From: Streptomyces griseorubiginosus
Lineage (GTDB): Bacteria > Actinomycetota > Actinomycetes > Streptomycetales > Streptomycetaceae
DNA length: 64,000 nt
NCBI RefSeq assembly: GCF_001514195.1
Contig: NZ_KQ948738.1
Coordinates: 149,207 to 213,206 of the forward strand
Direction of reading: 5' to 3'
Each line of letters starts with the position of its first letter. The stretch's first letter is position 1. The position numbers and the translations under genes were made by a program. Under the pieces are notes generated by a model, which saw only the letters and a list, made by a program, of their open reading frames with translations, did no database searches and was not told the DNA's origin. Below, piece by piece: positions 7,931 to 16,887 of the stretch.

Positions 7931-9150
7931 CGGTCGTCCTCCTTGGCCTTCACCTTGAGCGGCAGTACGGCGAGCACCCGGAACCCGCCGTCGGGACGCG
8001 GGCCCGCCTCGATGGTGCCACCGAGGGCCGCGGCCCGCTCCCGCATCCCGGCCAGGCCGTTGCCGCCGCCGCCCGCGTCGGCGCCGGTCGCGGGTCCGTC
8101 GTCGTCGACACGGAGCCGTAGGGCGTCCTTGTCGTGGTCGAGCCGCACGCGCGCGTGCCGCGATCCCGAGTGCCGTACGACGTTGGTGAGCGCCTCCTGG
8201 ACGATGCGGAAGGCGGCGAGGTCGGCGCCGGGCGGCAGGGGCGGTGCCGTTCCGGTCACCTCGACGGTGAGGCCGGCGGACGCGGCCTGGGAGGTCAGCT
8301 CGGGGAGGCGGTCGAGCCCCGGGGCGGGGGTACGGGGCGCGTCGCCCGGGGTGCGCAGGGTGTCGAGGACCTGGCGGACCTCGCCGAGCGCCTCCTTGCT
8401 GGCGGCCTTGATGGTGGTGAGCGCGGTACGGGCCTGTTCGGGGTCCGAGTCGAGGAGGGCGAGGCCGACGCCCGCCTGGACGTTGATCACGGAGATGCTG
8501 TGGGCGAGGACGTCGTGGAGTTCGCGGGCGATCCGCAGCCGTTCCTCGTCGGCGCGGCGCCGGGCGGCCCGGGCGCGTTCGGCGCGCTCGCGGGCCCACT
8601 GTTCGCGCCGGGTGCGGGCGAGTTCCGACACGGCGACGATGGCCACCACCCAGGCCGCGACCACGCCCTCCTGCCCCCAGGGGGCGGCGGAGTCGTGGTC
8701 GGGCGGCAGCCACCTGAACAGCCAGTGGGCGACCAGGACGTGCCCGGCCCAGAGCATTCCGAGCGCGCTCCAGGCGGCCTTGCGGTGTCCGGTCACGACG
8801 GCGCTGAAACAGGCGAGGGCGACGGGGAGGAAGACGGGCCCGTAGGGGTATCCGGCGCCCAGGTACAGCACGGCGGCGACCGCGGTCCCGAAGACGACGA
8901 AGACCGGGTGCCGGTGCCGCCACAGCAGCAGCCCCGAGCCGATCACCAGGAGCGCCCGCGCGAACGGATCGAGTGCGGCCCGTGCCCCGGCCTGCTGGTG
9001 CGCCGCGAAGTTCGACCCCACGAGCACGAAGAGGGTCAGCAGCAGGGTGGACACCCACGGCCACCGGCTCTGCTGCCGCTCACCCCCGAACCGCTGCCAC
9101 CACGGCGAACGATCCCCGCGCACGCCCCGCACACCGTCCATGACAGCCAC
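7927..9150 (-). CDS. Sensor histidine kinase, DesK/NarL type
   Basis: 407-residue membrane sensor kinase. The N-terminal half has about five hydrophobic segments (about residues 30-180) with short loops. It is followed by a basic linker and the HisKA_3 dimerisation box ERLRIARELHDVLAHSISVI, where the His after EL is the phospho-acceptor. The catalytic ATPase domain shows the N box EALTNVVRHSG and a G box GGGGNGLAGMRERAAALGG. No large extracytoplasmic sensor domain is visible, so the signal is probably sensed in or near the membrane. It is upstream of and overlaps the cognate response regulator by four bases. Start ATG 9150; a second ATG at 9141 (MDGVRG) is equally possible. Confidence 0.94.
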   Translation of the reverse strand: MAVMDGVRGVRGDRSPWWQRFGGERQQSRWPWVSTLLLTLFVLVGSNFAAHQQAGARAALDPFARALLVIGSGLLLWRHRHPVFVVFGTAVAAVLYLGAGYPYGPVFLPVALACFSAVVTGHRKAAWSALGMLWAGHVLVAHWLFRWLPPDHDSAAPWGQEGVVAAWVVAIVAVSELARTRREQWARERAERARAARRRADEERLRIARELHDVLAHSISVINVQAGVGLALLDSDPEQARTALTTIKAASKEALGEVRQVLDTLRTPGDAPRTPAPGLDRLPELTSQAASAGLTVEVTGTAPPLPPGADLAAFRIVQEALTNVVRHSGSRHARVRLDHDKDALRLRVDDDGPATGADAGGGGNGLAGMRERAAALGGTIEAGPRPDGGFRVLAVLPLKVKAKEDDR

Positions 9151-9252
9151 GCTAGGGCCCCGTACCGGTCCGGGCGTCCTCTGAGCGGGGTGATCAGCCG
9201 TACTCCCGGCGAAGTACGCGAGCCAGGGGCCGGTCCGCGGTGTCCGGAACCG

Positions 9253-9945
9253 CTACCGCAGCCCCACGCCCCACCCCAACTGCCGTACCGCATGACGGAA
9301 GAACGGAGCGCGGGCTTCCACGACCCGGTTGAACTGGCCGAAGAGCTCGAAGCCGACCAGGCCGTAGAGCTGGGACCAGGCCGCCACCAGGGCCGTGACC
9401 GCCTCGGGCGGGAGGTCGGGGGCGAGGTCGGCGGCGATGCGGTCGGCCTCGGGGCGGAGTTCCTCGGGCAGTGGGGGAAGCGTGCGCAGGCCGCCCGGGG
9501 TGTGGTGGGCGTCGCGCACCACGCCGATCAGGAGGAGGCCGACGCGGGCGGCGGGCGGGACCGTCGTCTGCGGCGCGGTGTAGCCGGGGACGGGGGAGCC
9601 GTAGATCAGCGCGTACTCGTGCGGATGGTCGAGGGACCAGCCGCGGACCGCCTCGCACACCGTGACCCACCGGTCCAGAGGTTCCGCCCCCGCGGCCGCC
9701 TCGTGGGCCCGTTCCGCGCTCTCCCCCAGCGAGTCGTAGGCGTCGATGATCAGCGCGGTGAGGAGTTCGTCGCGGCTCGGGAAGTAGCGGTACAGCGCGG
9801 AGGAGACCATCCCCAGCTCGCGCGCCACGGCCCGCAGCGAGAGCTTGGCCGCCCCCTCGGCCGCGAGCTGCCGGCGCGCCTCGTCCTTGATGGCTGCGGT
9901 GACTTCGATCCGGGCGCGGGCCCGGGCGCCCTGTGCGGTGTTCAT
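9253..9945 (-). CDS. TetR family regulator with WHG-type C-terminal domain
   Basis: 230-residue regulator starting at ATG 9945 (MNTAQGARARARIEVTAA); an open frame extends upstream but runs through the operator region. The TetR helix-turn-helix is at about residues 30-75 (LSLRAVARELGMVSSALYRYF). The C-terminal part, with RWVTVCEAVRGWSLDHPHEYALIYGSPVPGY and later QLYGLVGFELFGQF, matches the WHG/TetR_C_13 ligand domain. It is divergent from the deazaflavin-dependent reductase at 10076. Two copies of GAGAGC-N3-GCTCT(C/T) sit between the genes, so it very probably represses both. The ligand is unknown. Confidence 0.92.
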   Translation of the reverse strand: MNTAQGARARARIEVTAAIKDEARRQLAAEGAAKLSLRAVARELGMVSSALYRYFPSRDELLTALIIDAYDSLGESAERAHEAAAGAEPLDRWVTVCEAVRGWSLDHPHEYALIYGSPVPGYTAPQTTVPPAARVGLLLIGVVRDAHHTPGGLRTLPPLPEELRPEADRIAADLAPDLPPEAVTALVAAWSQLYGLVGFELFGQFNRVVEARAPFFRHAVRQLGWGVGLR

Positions 9946-9984
9946 GGGCCTCAGTCTCGCAAAAAGAGAGCGGTGCACACAAGA

Positions 9985-10054
9985 GAGAGCGCCGCTCTTG
10001 CTTTGCCGTGCGGATGCGTGCAGACTGATGCCACGAAACGAGAGCACTGCTCTC
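9985..10054. promoter_or_regulatory. Pair of TetR operators, GAGAGC-N3-GCTCTC
   Basis: Two 15-bp palindromes: 9985-9999 (GAGAGC-GCC-GCTCTT, one mismatch) and 10040-10054 (GAGAGC-ACT-GCTCTC, perfect). They are 55 bp apart, one near each divergent start. The second ends just before the GGGGAG ribosome binding site of the reductase gene. They very likely bind the neighbouring TetR protein. Confidence 0.85.
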
Positions 10055-10075
10055 TCAACTCGATGGGGAGACACC

Positions 10076-10528
10076 ATGTCGTCGTCGCCGTACTACCTCA
10101 AGGGCAGCCCGCTCAACGTCCGACTCAACGGCGTCATCGGCTGGCTGGCCCGGCACGGCTTCAGCCTCGCGGGCACCGCGGAGATGTCGGTGCGCGGCCG
10201 CAAGAGCGGACAGTTGCAGCGGATCCCGGTCAACCCGCACACGTACGACGGCGGGCAGTACCTCGTCTCGGCGCGCGGGCACTCCCAGTGGGTGCGCAAC
10301 ATGCGCGCAGCCGGCGGCGGGGAGCTGCGAGTCGGCCGCAAGGTGCGCGAGTTCACCGCGGTGGAGCTGCCCGACGCGGAGAAGCTGCCGATCCTGCGGA
10401 CCTATCTGGAGAAGTGGGGCTGGGAGGTCAACCAGTACTTCCAGGGCGTGACCGCGAAGTCCTCCGACGAGGAGATCGTCGCGGCCGCCCCGGACCACCC
10501 GGTGTTCCGGATCACGGTCAGGAAGTGA
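10076..10528 (+). CDS. Nitroreductase family deazaflavin (F420)-dependent oxidoreductase
   Basis: 150-residue split-barrel protein of the Ddn-like family of F420-dependent reductases. The usual layout is seen: a basic, aromatic N-terminus (YYLKGSPLNVRLNGVIGWLARHG), the central TAEMSVRGRKSGQLQRIPVN strand pair that binds the deazaflavin phosphates, YLVSARGHSQWVRNMRAAGGG, and a C-terminal HPVFRITVRK typical of the family. Such enzymes reduce quinones, enones or nitro compounds. The start ATG 10076 has a GGGGAG ribosome binding site. The divergent WHG-type TetR gene and shared palindromes suggest substrate- or stress-inducible expression. Confidence 0.9.
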   Translation: MSSSPYYLKGSPLNVRLNGVIGWLARHGFSLAGTAEMSVRGRKSGQLQRIPVNPHTYDGGQYLVSARGHSQWVRNMRAAGGGELRVGRKVREFTAVELPDAEKLPILRTYLEKWGWEVNQYFQGVTAKSSDEEIVAAAPDHPVFRITVRK

Positions 10529-10562
10529 CCGTGGGGCAGGCGCACCCCACGGACACCGACCG

Positions 10563-11918
10563 TCAGGACGCGGCCTCTTCGCCCTTGTCGGAGCCCTTGT
10601 CGGTCTCCCGCTCGCCCGAGCCCGCACCCCGCTCGGCCGGACGCGGGTCCAGGGCGGCCAGCGCCCGCTGGGCCATCGGCCGGCCCCGGACCAGCTCGCC
10701 CAGCGAGGTCGCGCCCTGGGTGATCTCCTTGAACGCGTTCCACGCGGGCCTGAAACCCGTCAGCGCCGCGTGGAAGAGGCCGGGGCGGCGCTCGAACGCG
10801 GTCAGCATCCGCTTGCCGACGCTCATCTCGACGCCGAGTCCCGCCTTGACGGCGAACGCGTAGTTCAGCGCCTGGCGCCGGGTGTCGACCGCGTCATGGG
10901 CCTCCGCGATCCGCACCGCCCACTCCCCCGCGAGCCGGCCGGAGCGCAGCGCGAAGGAGATGCCCTCACGGGTCCACGGCTCCAGCAGCCCGGCCGCGTC
11001 ACCGCACACCAGCACCCGCCCGCGCGAGAGCGGCGAGTCGTCGGCACGGCAGCGGGTCAAGTGGCCGGAGGAGATGCTCGGTTCGAACCCCGCGAGGCCG
11101 AGCCGCGCGACGAAGTCCTCCAAGTACCGCTTGGTGGCCGCGCCTTCACCGCGCGCCGAGATCACGCCGACCGTCAGGGTGTCCCCCTTCGGGAAGACCC
11201 AGCCGTAACTGCCGGGCATCGGGCCCCAGTCGATGAGGACCCGGCCCTTCCAGTCCTCGGCGACGGTCTCCGGCACCGGGATCTCCGACTCGAGGCCGAG
11301 GTCGACCTGGTCGAGCTTGACCCCGACATGCGCTCCTATCCGGCTGGCGCTGCCGTCGGCCCCGACGACCGCCCGCGCGAGGACGGTCTCGCCGCCCTGG
11401 AGCACCACCGCGACCGTGCGCCGGTCCGGCACCGCCGAGCCGTGCTGCTCGACACGCTGCACGGTGACGCCCGTGCGCAGCTCGGCGCCCGCCTTCTGGG
11501 CGTGCTCGACGAGCTGCTGGTCGAACTCGGGCCGGTTGATCAGCCCGAACAGCATCTGCTTGGAGCGCCGGGTGCGGGTGAAACGGCCGTTGTTCGAGAA
11601 GGTGACCGCGTGCACCTTGTCCCGGAAGGGCAGCTCGAAGCCGGGCGGCAGCGCGTCCCGCGAGGGTCCGATGATGCCGCCGCCGCACGTCTTGTACCGC
11701 GGCAGCTCGGCCTTCTCCAGCAACAGCACACGCCGTCCCGTGACCGCCGCCGCGTAGGCGGCCGAGGCCCCCGCGGGTCCCGCGCCCACCACGACGACGT
11801 CCCACACCCGCTGCGCCTCGTCCCGGACGCCGTCCGCCGGGGAGTCGCCCGCCGAGGGGCCGGCCGCCGAAGAGCCGTCCGTCGAAGGGTCGCCCGCCGA
11901 AGAGTTCTCGCTGCTCAC
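10563..11918 (-). CDS. Geranylgeranyl reductase family FAD-dependent oxidoreductase
   Basis: 451-residue flavoprotein. After a low-complexity Ser/Gly/Asp/Ala tail (residues 1-38, SAGDPS-like repeats) comes the Rossmann motif VVVGAGPAGASAAYAAA (about 41-57). It is followed by the family's PRYKTCGGGIIGPSR segment, and later by LVCGDAAGLLEPWTREGISFALRSGRLAGEWAV, the second FAD-contacting motif. Members reduce isoprenoid double bonds, for example of menaquinone side chains, or act as related monooxygenases; the substrate here is unproved. The C-terminus is charged. It ends 34 bp from the deazaflavin reductase, convergently, without a clear terminator. The upstream neighbour is the divergent dipeptidase. 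Confidence 0.88.
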   Translation of the reverse strand: MSSENSSAGDPSTDGSSAAGPSAGDSPADGVRDEAQRVWDVVVVGAGPAGASAAYAAAVTGRRVLLLEKAELPRYKTCGGGIIGPSRDALPPGFELPFRDKVHAVTFSNNGRFTRTRRSKQMLFGLINRPEFDQQLVEHAQKAGAELRTGVTVQRVEQHGSAVPDRRTVAVVLQGGETVLARAVVGADGSASRIGAHVGVKLDQVDLGLESEIPVPETVAEDWKGRVLIDWGPMPGSYGWVFPKGDTLTVGVISARGEGAATKRYLEDFVARLGLAGFEPSISSGHLTRCRADDSPLSRGRVLVCGDAAGLLEPWTREGISFALRSGRLAGEWAVRIAEAHDAVDTRRQALNYAFAVKAGLGVEMSVGKRMLTAFERRPGLFHAALTGFRPAWNAFKEITQGATSLGELVRGRPMAQRALAALDPRPAERGAGSGERETDKGSDKGEEAAS

Positions 11919-12051
11919 GATGGTCTACTGCTCCTGATCAAGCCGCTGCCGCACCTGTCTCCCGCATCCTACGGCGGGCCCGCCCACAACCCACTGTGGG
12001 AGGATCTACGGCACTCACAGGTACAACGTCGCACCCACAAGGAGCGTGCCC

Positions 12052-13410
12052 ATGTCGTCGAATCCGGTCGCCGAGACCGTCGCCTCGCTGATGCCGAGGG
12101 CGCGGGCGGAGCTCACCGAACTGGTGGCGTTCAGGTCGGTGGCGGACTTCGAGCAGTTCCCGAGGAGCGAGAGCGAGGCCGCCGCGAACTGGGTCGCGGA
12201 CGCGCTCAGGGCCGAGGGTTTCCAGGACGTGGCCCTGCTCGACACCCCGGACGGCACGCAGTCGGTCTACGGCTACCTGCCGGGCCCCGAGGGCGCGAAG
12301 ACCGTCCTGCTCTACGCCCACTACGACGTGCAGCCCCCGCTGGACGAGGCGGGCTGGCAGACCCCGCCCTTCGAGCTCACCGAGCGCGAGGACGGCCGCT
12401 GGTACGGGCGCGGGGCCGCCGACTGCAAGGGCGGGCTGATCATGCACCTGCTCGCGCTGCGCGCCCTGAAGGCCGACGGCGGGATCCCGGTGCACGTCAA
12501 GTTCATCGCCGAGGGCTCGGAGGAGCAGGGCACGGGCGGCCTGGAGAGGTACGCCGAGGCGCACCCCGGGCTCCTCGACGCGAACGCCGTCGTCATCGGC
12601 GACGCGGGCAACTTCCGCACCGGTCTGCCGACGGTGACCGCGACCCTGCGCGGCATGACCATGATGCGGGTCCGGATCGACACCCTGGAGGGCAACCTCC
12701 ACTCGGGCCAGTTCGGCGGTGCCGCCCCGGACGCGCTGGCGGCGCTGATCCGGGTCCTGGACTCGCTGCGCGCGAAGGACGGCTCCACCACGATCGACGG
12801 GCTCACCCCGGACGCGTCCTGGGAGGGCCTCGCGTACGACGAGGAGCAGTTCCGCAAGGACGCGAAGGTCCTGGACGGGGTGGAGCTGATCGGCGACGGC
12901 ACGGTGGCCGACCGCATCTGGGCCCGCCCGGCGGTCACGGTCCTCGGCATCGACTGCCCGCCGGTGGTCGGCGCCACCCCGTCCGTGCAGGCGAGCGCCC
13001 GCGCCCTGGTCAGCCTGCGGGTGCCGCCGGGCATCGACGCGGCGGAGGCGAACAAGCTGCTGCGGGCCCACATCGAGGCGCACACGCCGTGGGGTGCCCG
13101 TGTGAGCATCGAACAGGTCGGCCAGGGTCAGCCGTTCAGCGCGGACACCACCAGCCCCGCCTACGCGGCGATGGCCGAGGCGATGGCGGTGGCCTACCCG
13201 GGCCAGGAGATGCAGTACGCCGGCCAGGGCGGCTCGATCCCCCTGTGCAACACCCTCGCATCGCTCTACCCGCACGCGGAGATCCTCCTCATCGGCCTGA
13301 GCGAACCGGCGGCCCAGATCCACGCCGTGAACGAGAGCGTCTCCCCGCAGGAGCTGGAGCGCCTGTCGATCACGGAGGCCCTGTTCCTGCGCAACTACGC
13401 GGCGAGCTGA
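12052..13410 (+). CDS. M20 family dipeptidase
   Basis: 452-residue cytoplasmic metallopeptidase. The M20 zinc ligands are visible: H in LLYAHYDVQPP (about residue 84) with the catalytic Asp two residues on, D in GAADCKGG (about 117), E-E in FIAEGSEEQGTG (general base and ligand, about 150), D in VVIGDAGN (about 182), and H near the C-terminus in AAQIHAVNE. The dimerisation/lid domain lies between. The layout matches carnosinase-like or Cys-Gly dipeptidases widely found in actinomycetes. ATG 12052 is preferred because of the AAGGAG at 12039-12044. It is divergent from the geranylgeranyl-reductase gene and is followed by a hairpin terminator. It probably recycles small peptides. Confidence 0.93.
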   Translation: MSSNPVAETVASLMPRARAELTELVAFRSVADFEQFPRSESEAAANWVADALRAEGFQDVALLDTPDGTQSVYGYLPGPEGAKTVLLYAHYDVQPPLDEAGWQTPPFELTEREDGRWYGRGAADCKGGLIMHLLALRALKADGGIPVHVKFIAEGSEEQGTGGLERYAEAHPGLLDANAVVIGDAGNFRTGLPTVTATLRGMTMMRVRIDTLEGNLHSGQFGGAAPDALAALIRVLDSLRAKDGSTTIDGLTPDASWEGLAYDEEQFRKDAKVLDGVELIGDGTVADRIWARPAVTVLGIDCPPVVGATPSVQASARALVSLRVPPGIDAAEANKLLRAHIEAHTPWGARVSIEQVGQGQPFSADTTSPAYAAMAEAMAVAYPGQEMQYAGQGGSIPLCNTLASLYPHAEILLIGLSEPAAQIHAVNESVSPQELERLSITEALFLRNYAAS

Positions 13411-13430
13411 TCGACGGCTCCGCGCTCGGC

Positions 13431-13464
13431 GGAAAGGCCCTCGCCCGCGGCCGGGGGCCTTTCC
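13431..13464. terminator. Hairpin after dipeptidase gene
   Basis: Perfect 10-bp arms GGAAAGGCCC (13431-13440) and GGGCCTTTCC (13455-13464), 20 bp after the dipeptidase stop. The arm ends in a TTTCC run. The remaining gap to 13652 shows no other feature. Confidence 0.8.
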
Positions 13465-13652
13465 ACGGTCGTCTGCCGGAGGTCGGCCAGGCCCACCTCC
13501 GGCGCCACGACGACGAGTCGCCCCTGATCGACGCGGGCCCTGCGGGTTCGGCGCCGCCGATCGCCGCCGGCATCCAAGGGCGCCTACGACGGATCGTGCT
13601 CACCCGCTGCAAGGCTCGCCCGTGTCGGCCACGGAGACCCGATCATGGGCCC

Positions 13653-14765
13653 ATGGACTCTCCCGCCCGCCTCCGCACCCACGCCGACCTCGCCTCCACC
13701 CTCGCGCTCCTGAGCGACAGCGACCTCGCGGAGCTCGTGGCGTCGGGTACGGCCGCCGGTAGCGGTATCGGCGGGCGGGCGGTGCTGTTGGAGGTGGACG
13801 GGGTGCGGGTGTTCGTGAAGCGGGTACCACTCACCGACACCGAACTCCGTCCGCACCACGTCCGCTCCACAGCGAACGTCTTCGACCTGCCGGTCCCTTG
13901 CCACTACGGCATCGGCGCGATCGGCAGCCCCGGCTTCGGCGCCTGGCGCGAGCTGGCGGTGCACGAGATGACGACGAACTGGGTGCGGTCGGGCCGGTTC
14001 CCGGGATTTCCGCTCCTGCACCACTGGCGGGTGCTGCCCGACACCCCGCAGCCGCTGCCCGGGGAACTCGCCGACGAGGGGCGGGCCGTGGCCTACTGGG
14101 GAGGCTCACCAGGGCTCAGGGAGCGCCTCGCGGCCCTGCGCACCGCCTCCGCGAGCCTCACCCTGTTCCTGGAGCACGTGCCGCACACCCTCCACGACTG
14201 GTTCCACGCCCAACTGCGCACGGACGACGCCGCCTCGGCCTGCGCGCTGGTGGAGCAGGGCCTCGACGCCGTCACCGGATTCCTGCGGGAGCAGCAACTC
14301 GTCCACTTCGACGCCCACTTCCGCAACATCCTCACCGACGGGCACCGGCTCCACCTGACCGACTACGGCCTCTCCCTGTCCGGCCGCTTCCGACTCGGCC
14401 CGCAGGAGCGCGACTTCCTCGACCGGCACCGCCCCTACGACCGCGCCTACGTCTTCTCGTACCTCGTCCACTGGCTGGTCGTCGACCAGTACGGCTACGA
14501 CCGGGACGAGCGCGAGGACTTCATCCGCACGTGCGCGGACGGCAGGCGCCCCGAGGGCATCCCCCGGGCCGCCGCCGAGCTCATCTCACGTCACGCCCGA
14601 CTCGCCGTCGTCGTAGGGGACTTCAACCGGCGCCTGGAACAGGAGAGCCGACTGACGCCCTACCCTCACGAAGCGGCGGACGCGTTGTCCTCCAGGGTCG
14701 TCAGTGCCGGGTCGAGCACGATGTCCTCGGCGCGGGCCTCGACGCTCGGCTCCTCCGGGAAGTGA
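13653..14765 (+). CDS. Protein kinase-fold (phosphotransferase-like) protein
   Basis: 370-residue protein. The catalytic-loop signature is LVHFDAHFRNIL (HxDxHFxN, about residues 218-229), followed by HLTDYGLSLS (metal-binding DYG in place of DFG). N-terminal FVKRVPLTDTEL supplies a candidate ATP-binding Lys. The overall layout, including VRSTANVFDLPVPCHYGIGAIGSPGFGAWREL, matches Streptomyces proteins labelled protein kinase family; substrate and targets are unknown. The start ATG 13653 is a choice without a strong ribosome binding site. The last 100 bp (14666-14765) run antisense through the 3' end of the ABC ATPase gene, so the final roughly 33 residues may not be conserved. No earlier stop exists in frame. 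Confidence 0.72.
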   Translation: MDSPARLRTHADLASTLALLSDSDLAELVASGTAAGSGIGGRAVLLEVDGVRVFVKRVPLTDTELRPHHVRSTANVFDLPVPCHYGIGAIGSPGFGAWRELAVHEMTTNWVRSGRFPGFPLLHHWRVLPDTPQPLPGELADEGRAVAYWGGSPGLRERLAALRTASASLTLFLEHVPHTLHDWFHAQLRTDDAASACALVEQGLDAVTGFLREQQLVHFDAHFRNILTDGHRLHLTDYGLSLSGRFRLGPQERDFLDRHRPYDRAYVFSYLVHWLVVDQYGYDRDEREDFIRTCADGRRPEGIPRAAAELISRHARLAVVVGDFNRRLEQESRLTPYPHEAADALSSRVVSAGSSTMSSARASTLGSSGK

Positions 14766-15757
14766 CAGGCCGTCAAGTGGCCCTCCGCGTTGCCCCCGAG
14801 CCGTACCAGCGGCGGTTCCTCGGTCGCGCACCGCTCCTGGGCCTTCCAGCAGCGGGTGCGGAAGCGGCAGCCGGAGGGCGGGTCGACCGGTGAGGGCACG
14901 TCCCCGGCGAGCCGGATGCGCTCGCGTCGGTGCACGGCGTCCGGGTCGGCCTCGGGGACCGCGGAGAGCAGCGCGTGGGTGTAGGGGTGCCGGGGGCCTG
15001 TGTAGAGGGTCTGCCGGTCGGCGACCTCGACGATCTTGCCGAGGTACATCACCGCGACCCGCTCGCAGAAGTGCCGTACGACGGCGAGGTCGTGGGCGAT
15101 GAAGACGAACGCGATGCCCAGTTCCCGCTGGAGGTCCTGGAGCAGGTTGACGATCTGCGCCTGGATGGACACGTCCAGGGCGGAGACCGGCTCGTCGGCC
15201 ACGATCAGCTTGGGCCGCAGTGCGAGGGCGCGGGCGATCCCGATGCGCTGGCGCTGACCGCCGGAGAACTCGTTCGGGTAGCGGTTGTAGTGCTCGGGGT
15301 TGAGGCCGACCGTCTCCAGGAGTTCCTGGGCGCGCTTCTTGTGACCCTGCGGCGGGTTGATGTCGTTGAGCCGCATCGGCGTCTCGACGATCGTGCCGAC
15401 CGTGTGCCGGGGGTTCAGCGACGAGTACGGGTCCTGGAAGATCATCTGGAGGTTGCGGCGGGCCTCCTTCATCCGGTTCTCCGGGGTGTGGGTGATGTCC
15501 TCCCCGTCGAACACCACCTTCCCGGCCGTGGGTTCCAGCAGCCGGGTGATGAGCCGGCCCGTGGTCGACTTGCCGCAGCCGGACTCGCCGACCAGTCCGA
15601 GCGACTGGCCCGCGCCGACCGTGAAGTCGATGCCGTCGACGGCGTGCACGGCCCCGATCTGCCGCTGGAAGACGATTCCGCGGCGGATCGGGAAGTGCTT
15701 GGTGAGGCCGCTGACTTCGAGCAGGTGCTCCCCGGCGGCGGGCTGGGTGGTGCTCAC
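14666..15757 (-). CDS. Oligopeptide-type ABC transporter ATPase (OppF/DppF class)
   Basis: 363-residue ATPase, second of two in the operon. Walker A GLVGESGCGKST (about residues 50-61), Q loop MIFQDPYSSLNPR, signature FSGGQRQRIGIARAL, Walker B LIVADEPVSALD and the switch His in FIAHDL are all intact. The C-terminal oligopeptide-transporter extension has the CRFRTRCWKAQERC cysteine pattern (GCRFRTRC...C...C) known in these proteins. GTG 15757 is preferred over GTG 15787 because AGGAG lies 6 nt upstream, although 15787 would overlap the preceding stop by four bases. It powers import together with the other genes up to 20729. Confidence 0.92.
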   Translation of the reverse strand: MSTTQPAAGEHLLEVSGLTKHFPIRRGIVFQRQIGAVHAVDGIDFTVGAGQSLGLVGESGCGKSTTGRLITRLLEPTAGKVVFDGEDITHTPENRMKEARRNLQMIFQDPYSSLNPRHTVGTIVETPMRLNDINPPQGHKKRAQELLETVGLNPEHYNRYPNEFSGGQRQRIGIARALALRPKLIVADEPVSALDVSIQAQIVNLLQDLQRELGIAFVFIAHDLAVVRHFCERVAVMYLGKIVEVADRQTLYTGPRHPYTHALLSAVPEADPDAVHRRERIRLAGDVPSPVDPPSGCRFRTRCWKAQERCATEEPPLVRLGGNAEGHLTACHFPEEPSVEARAEDIVLDPALTTLEDNASAAS

Positions 15758-15783
15758 GGGCTGCTCCTGTTCGTCCGCCGCGC

Positions 15784-16860
15784 TCACTGCGCGGCCCCCG
15801 TGGCCGTACGGACGCGGATCTCTTGCCGGGTCTCGGGGGTGAGGTGGCAGGCGGCGAGGTGCCGTCCGGTGCCGGCCACCTCGACCAGCTCGGGCCGGTC
15901 GACCGCGCAACGCCCCTCGGGCACCCAGCCCTTGTAGGTGCAGCGGGGGTGGAAGGCGCAGCCGCCGGGCGGGTTGATGAGGCTGGGCGGGGAGCCGGCG
16001 ATCGGGTTCAGCCGTCGTCCGACGTCGCCGGTGATCTGCGGCATGGATTCCAACAGGCCCCACGTGTAGGGGTGCTGGGGCTCCTTGAGCACGTCGTGGA
16101 CGGTGCCGTACTCGATGCGGCGGCCGCCGTACATCACCAGGATGTCGTCGGCGATGTCGGCCACCACCCCGAGGTCGTGGGTGATGAGGATGACCGCGGA
16201 GCCGAACTCCTCCTGGAGGTCCCGGATCAGGTCCAGGATCTGCGCCTGGACGGTGACGTCGAGGGCGGTGGTCGGCTCGTCGGCGATGAGCAGTTCGGGG
16301 TCGCAGACCAGCGCCATGGCGATCATGGCGCGCTGGCGCATACCGCCGGAGAACTGGTGCGGATAGTCCCGCACCCGGCGTTGGGGCTGCGGGATGCCGA
16401 CCCGCTTCAGCATCTCCACGGCCCGCTCCCGGGCCTCCTTCTTGGAGACCTTGTGGTGGACCTGGTAGGCCTCGGCGATCTGGGCGCCGACGGTGAAGTA
16501 GGGGTGCAGCGCGGACAGCGGGTCCTGGAAGATCATGGAGACGGTACGGCCGCGCAGCGAGCGCATGGCGTGCTCGGGCAGGGAGACCAACTCCCGGCCG
16601 TCCAGGCGTATCTCGCCGGAGACCTGGGCGCGCGTGCCCTTGTGCAGACCGAGCAGGGCCAGCGAGGTGACCGACTTCCCCGAGCCGGACTCGCCGACGA
16701 TGCCGAGGGTGCTGCCCTTCTCCAGGGTGAAGGAGACGCCGTCGACGGACTTGACGATCCCGTCCTCGGTGGGGAAGTGCACACGCAGGTCCCGTACGTC
16801 GAGGAAGGGCGCGGCCGCGTCGTCGGCGGCCGCCGGTTGCGGTGAGGTCAGGAGGGACAC
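15784..16860 (-). CDS. Oligopeptide-type ABC transporter ATPase (OppD/DppD class)
   Basis: 358-residue ATPase. Walker A GIVGESGSGKSV (about residues 54-65), Q loop MIFQDPLSALHPY, signature FSGGMRQRAMIAMAL, Walker B LLIADEPTTALD and switch His LITHDLG are all present. The C-terminal extension carries CAFHPRCTYKGWVPEGRC, the oligopeptide-transporter cysteine motif. GTG 16860 is preceded by AAGGAAA. It follows the permease gene closely (27 bp) and probably pairs with the second ATPase as a heterodimer coupling ATP hydrolysis to transport of peptides or similar solutes. Confidence 0.93.
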   Translation of the reverse strand: MSLLTSPQPAAADDAAAPFLDVRDLRVHFPTEDGIVKSVDGVSFTLEKGSTLGIVGESGSGKSVTSLALLGLHKGTRAQVSGEIRLDGRELVSLPEHAMRSLRGRTVSMIFQDPLSALHPYFTVGAQIAEAYQVHHKVSKKEARERAVEMLKRVGIPQPQRRVRDYPHQFSGGMRQRAMIAMALVCDPELLIADEPTTALDVTVQAQILDLIRDLQEEFGSAVILITHDLGVVADIADDILVMYGGRRIEYGTVHDVLKEPQHPYTWGLLESMPQITGDVGRRLNPIAGSPPSLINPPGGCAFHPRCTYKGWVPEGRCAVDRPELVEVAGTGRHLAACHLTPETRQEIRVRTATGAAQ

Positions 16861-16887
16861 GGGCTTTCCTTGCTGCGGGTGAGGGGC

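Noticed and set aside
10770..14765. Open plus-strand frame of 1331 codons
   Set aside because: It is the antisense of the geranylgeranyl-reductase-family gene and runs on across the dipeptidase gene; only its last third (from 13653) has real family features and is kept. Long false frames are common in 70%+ GC DNA.
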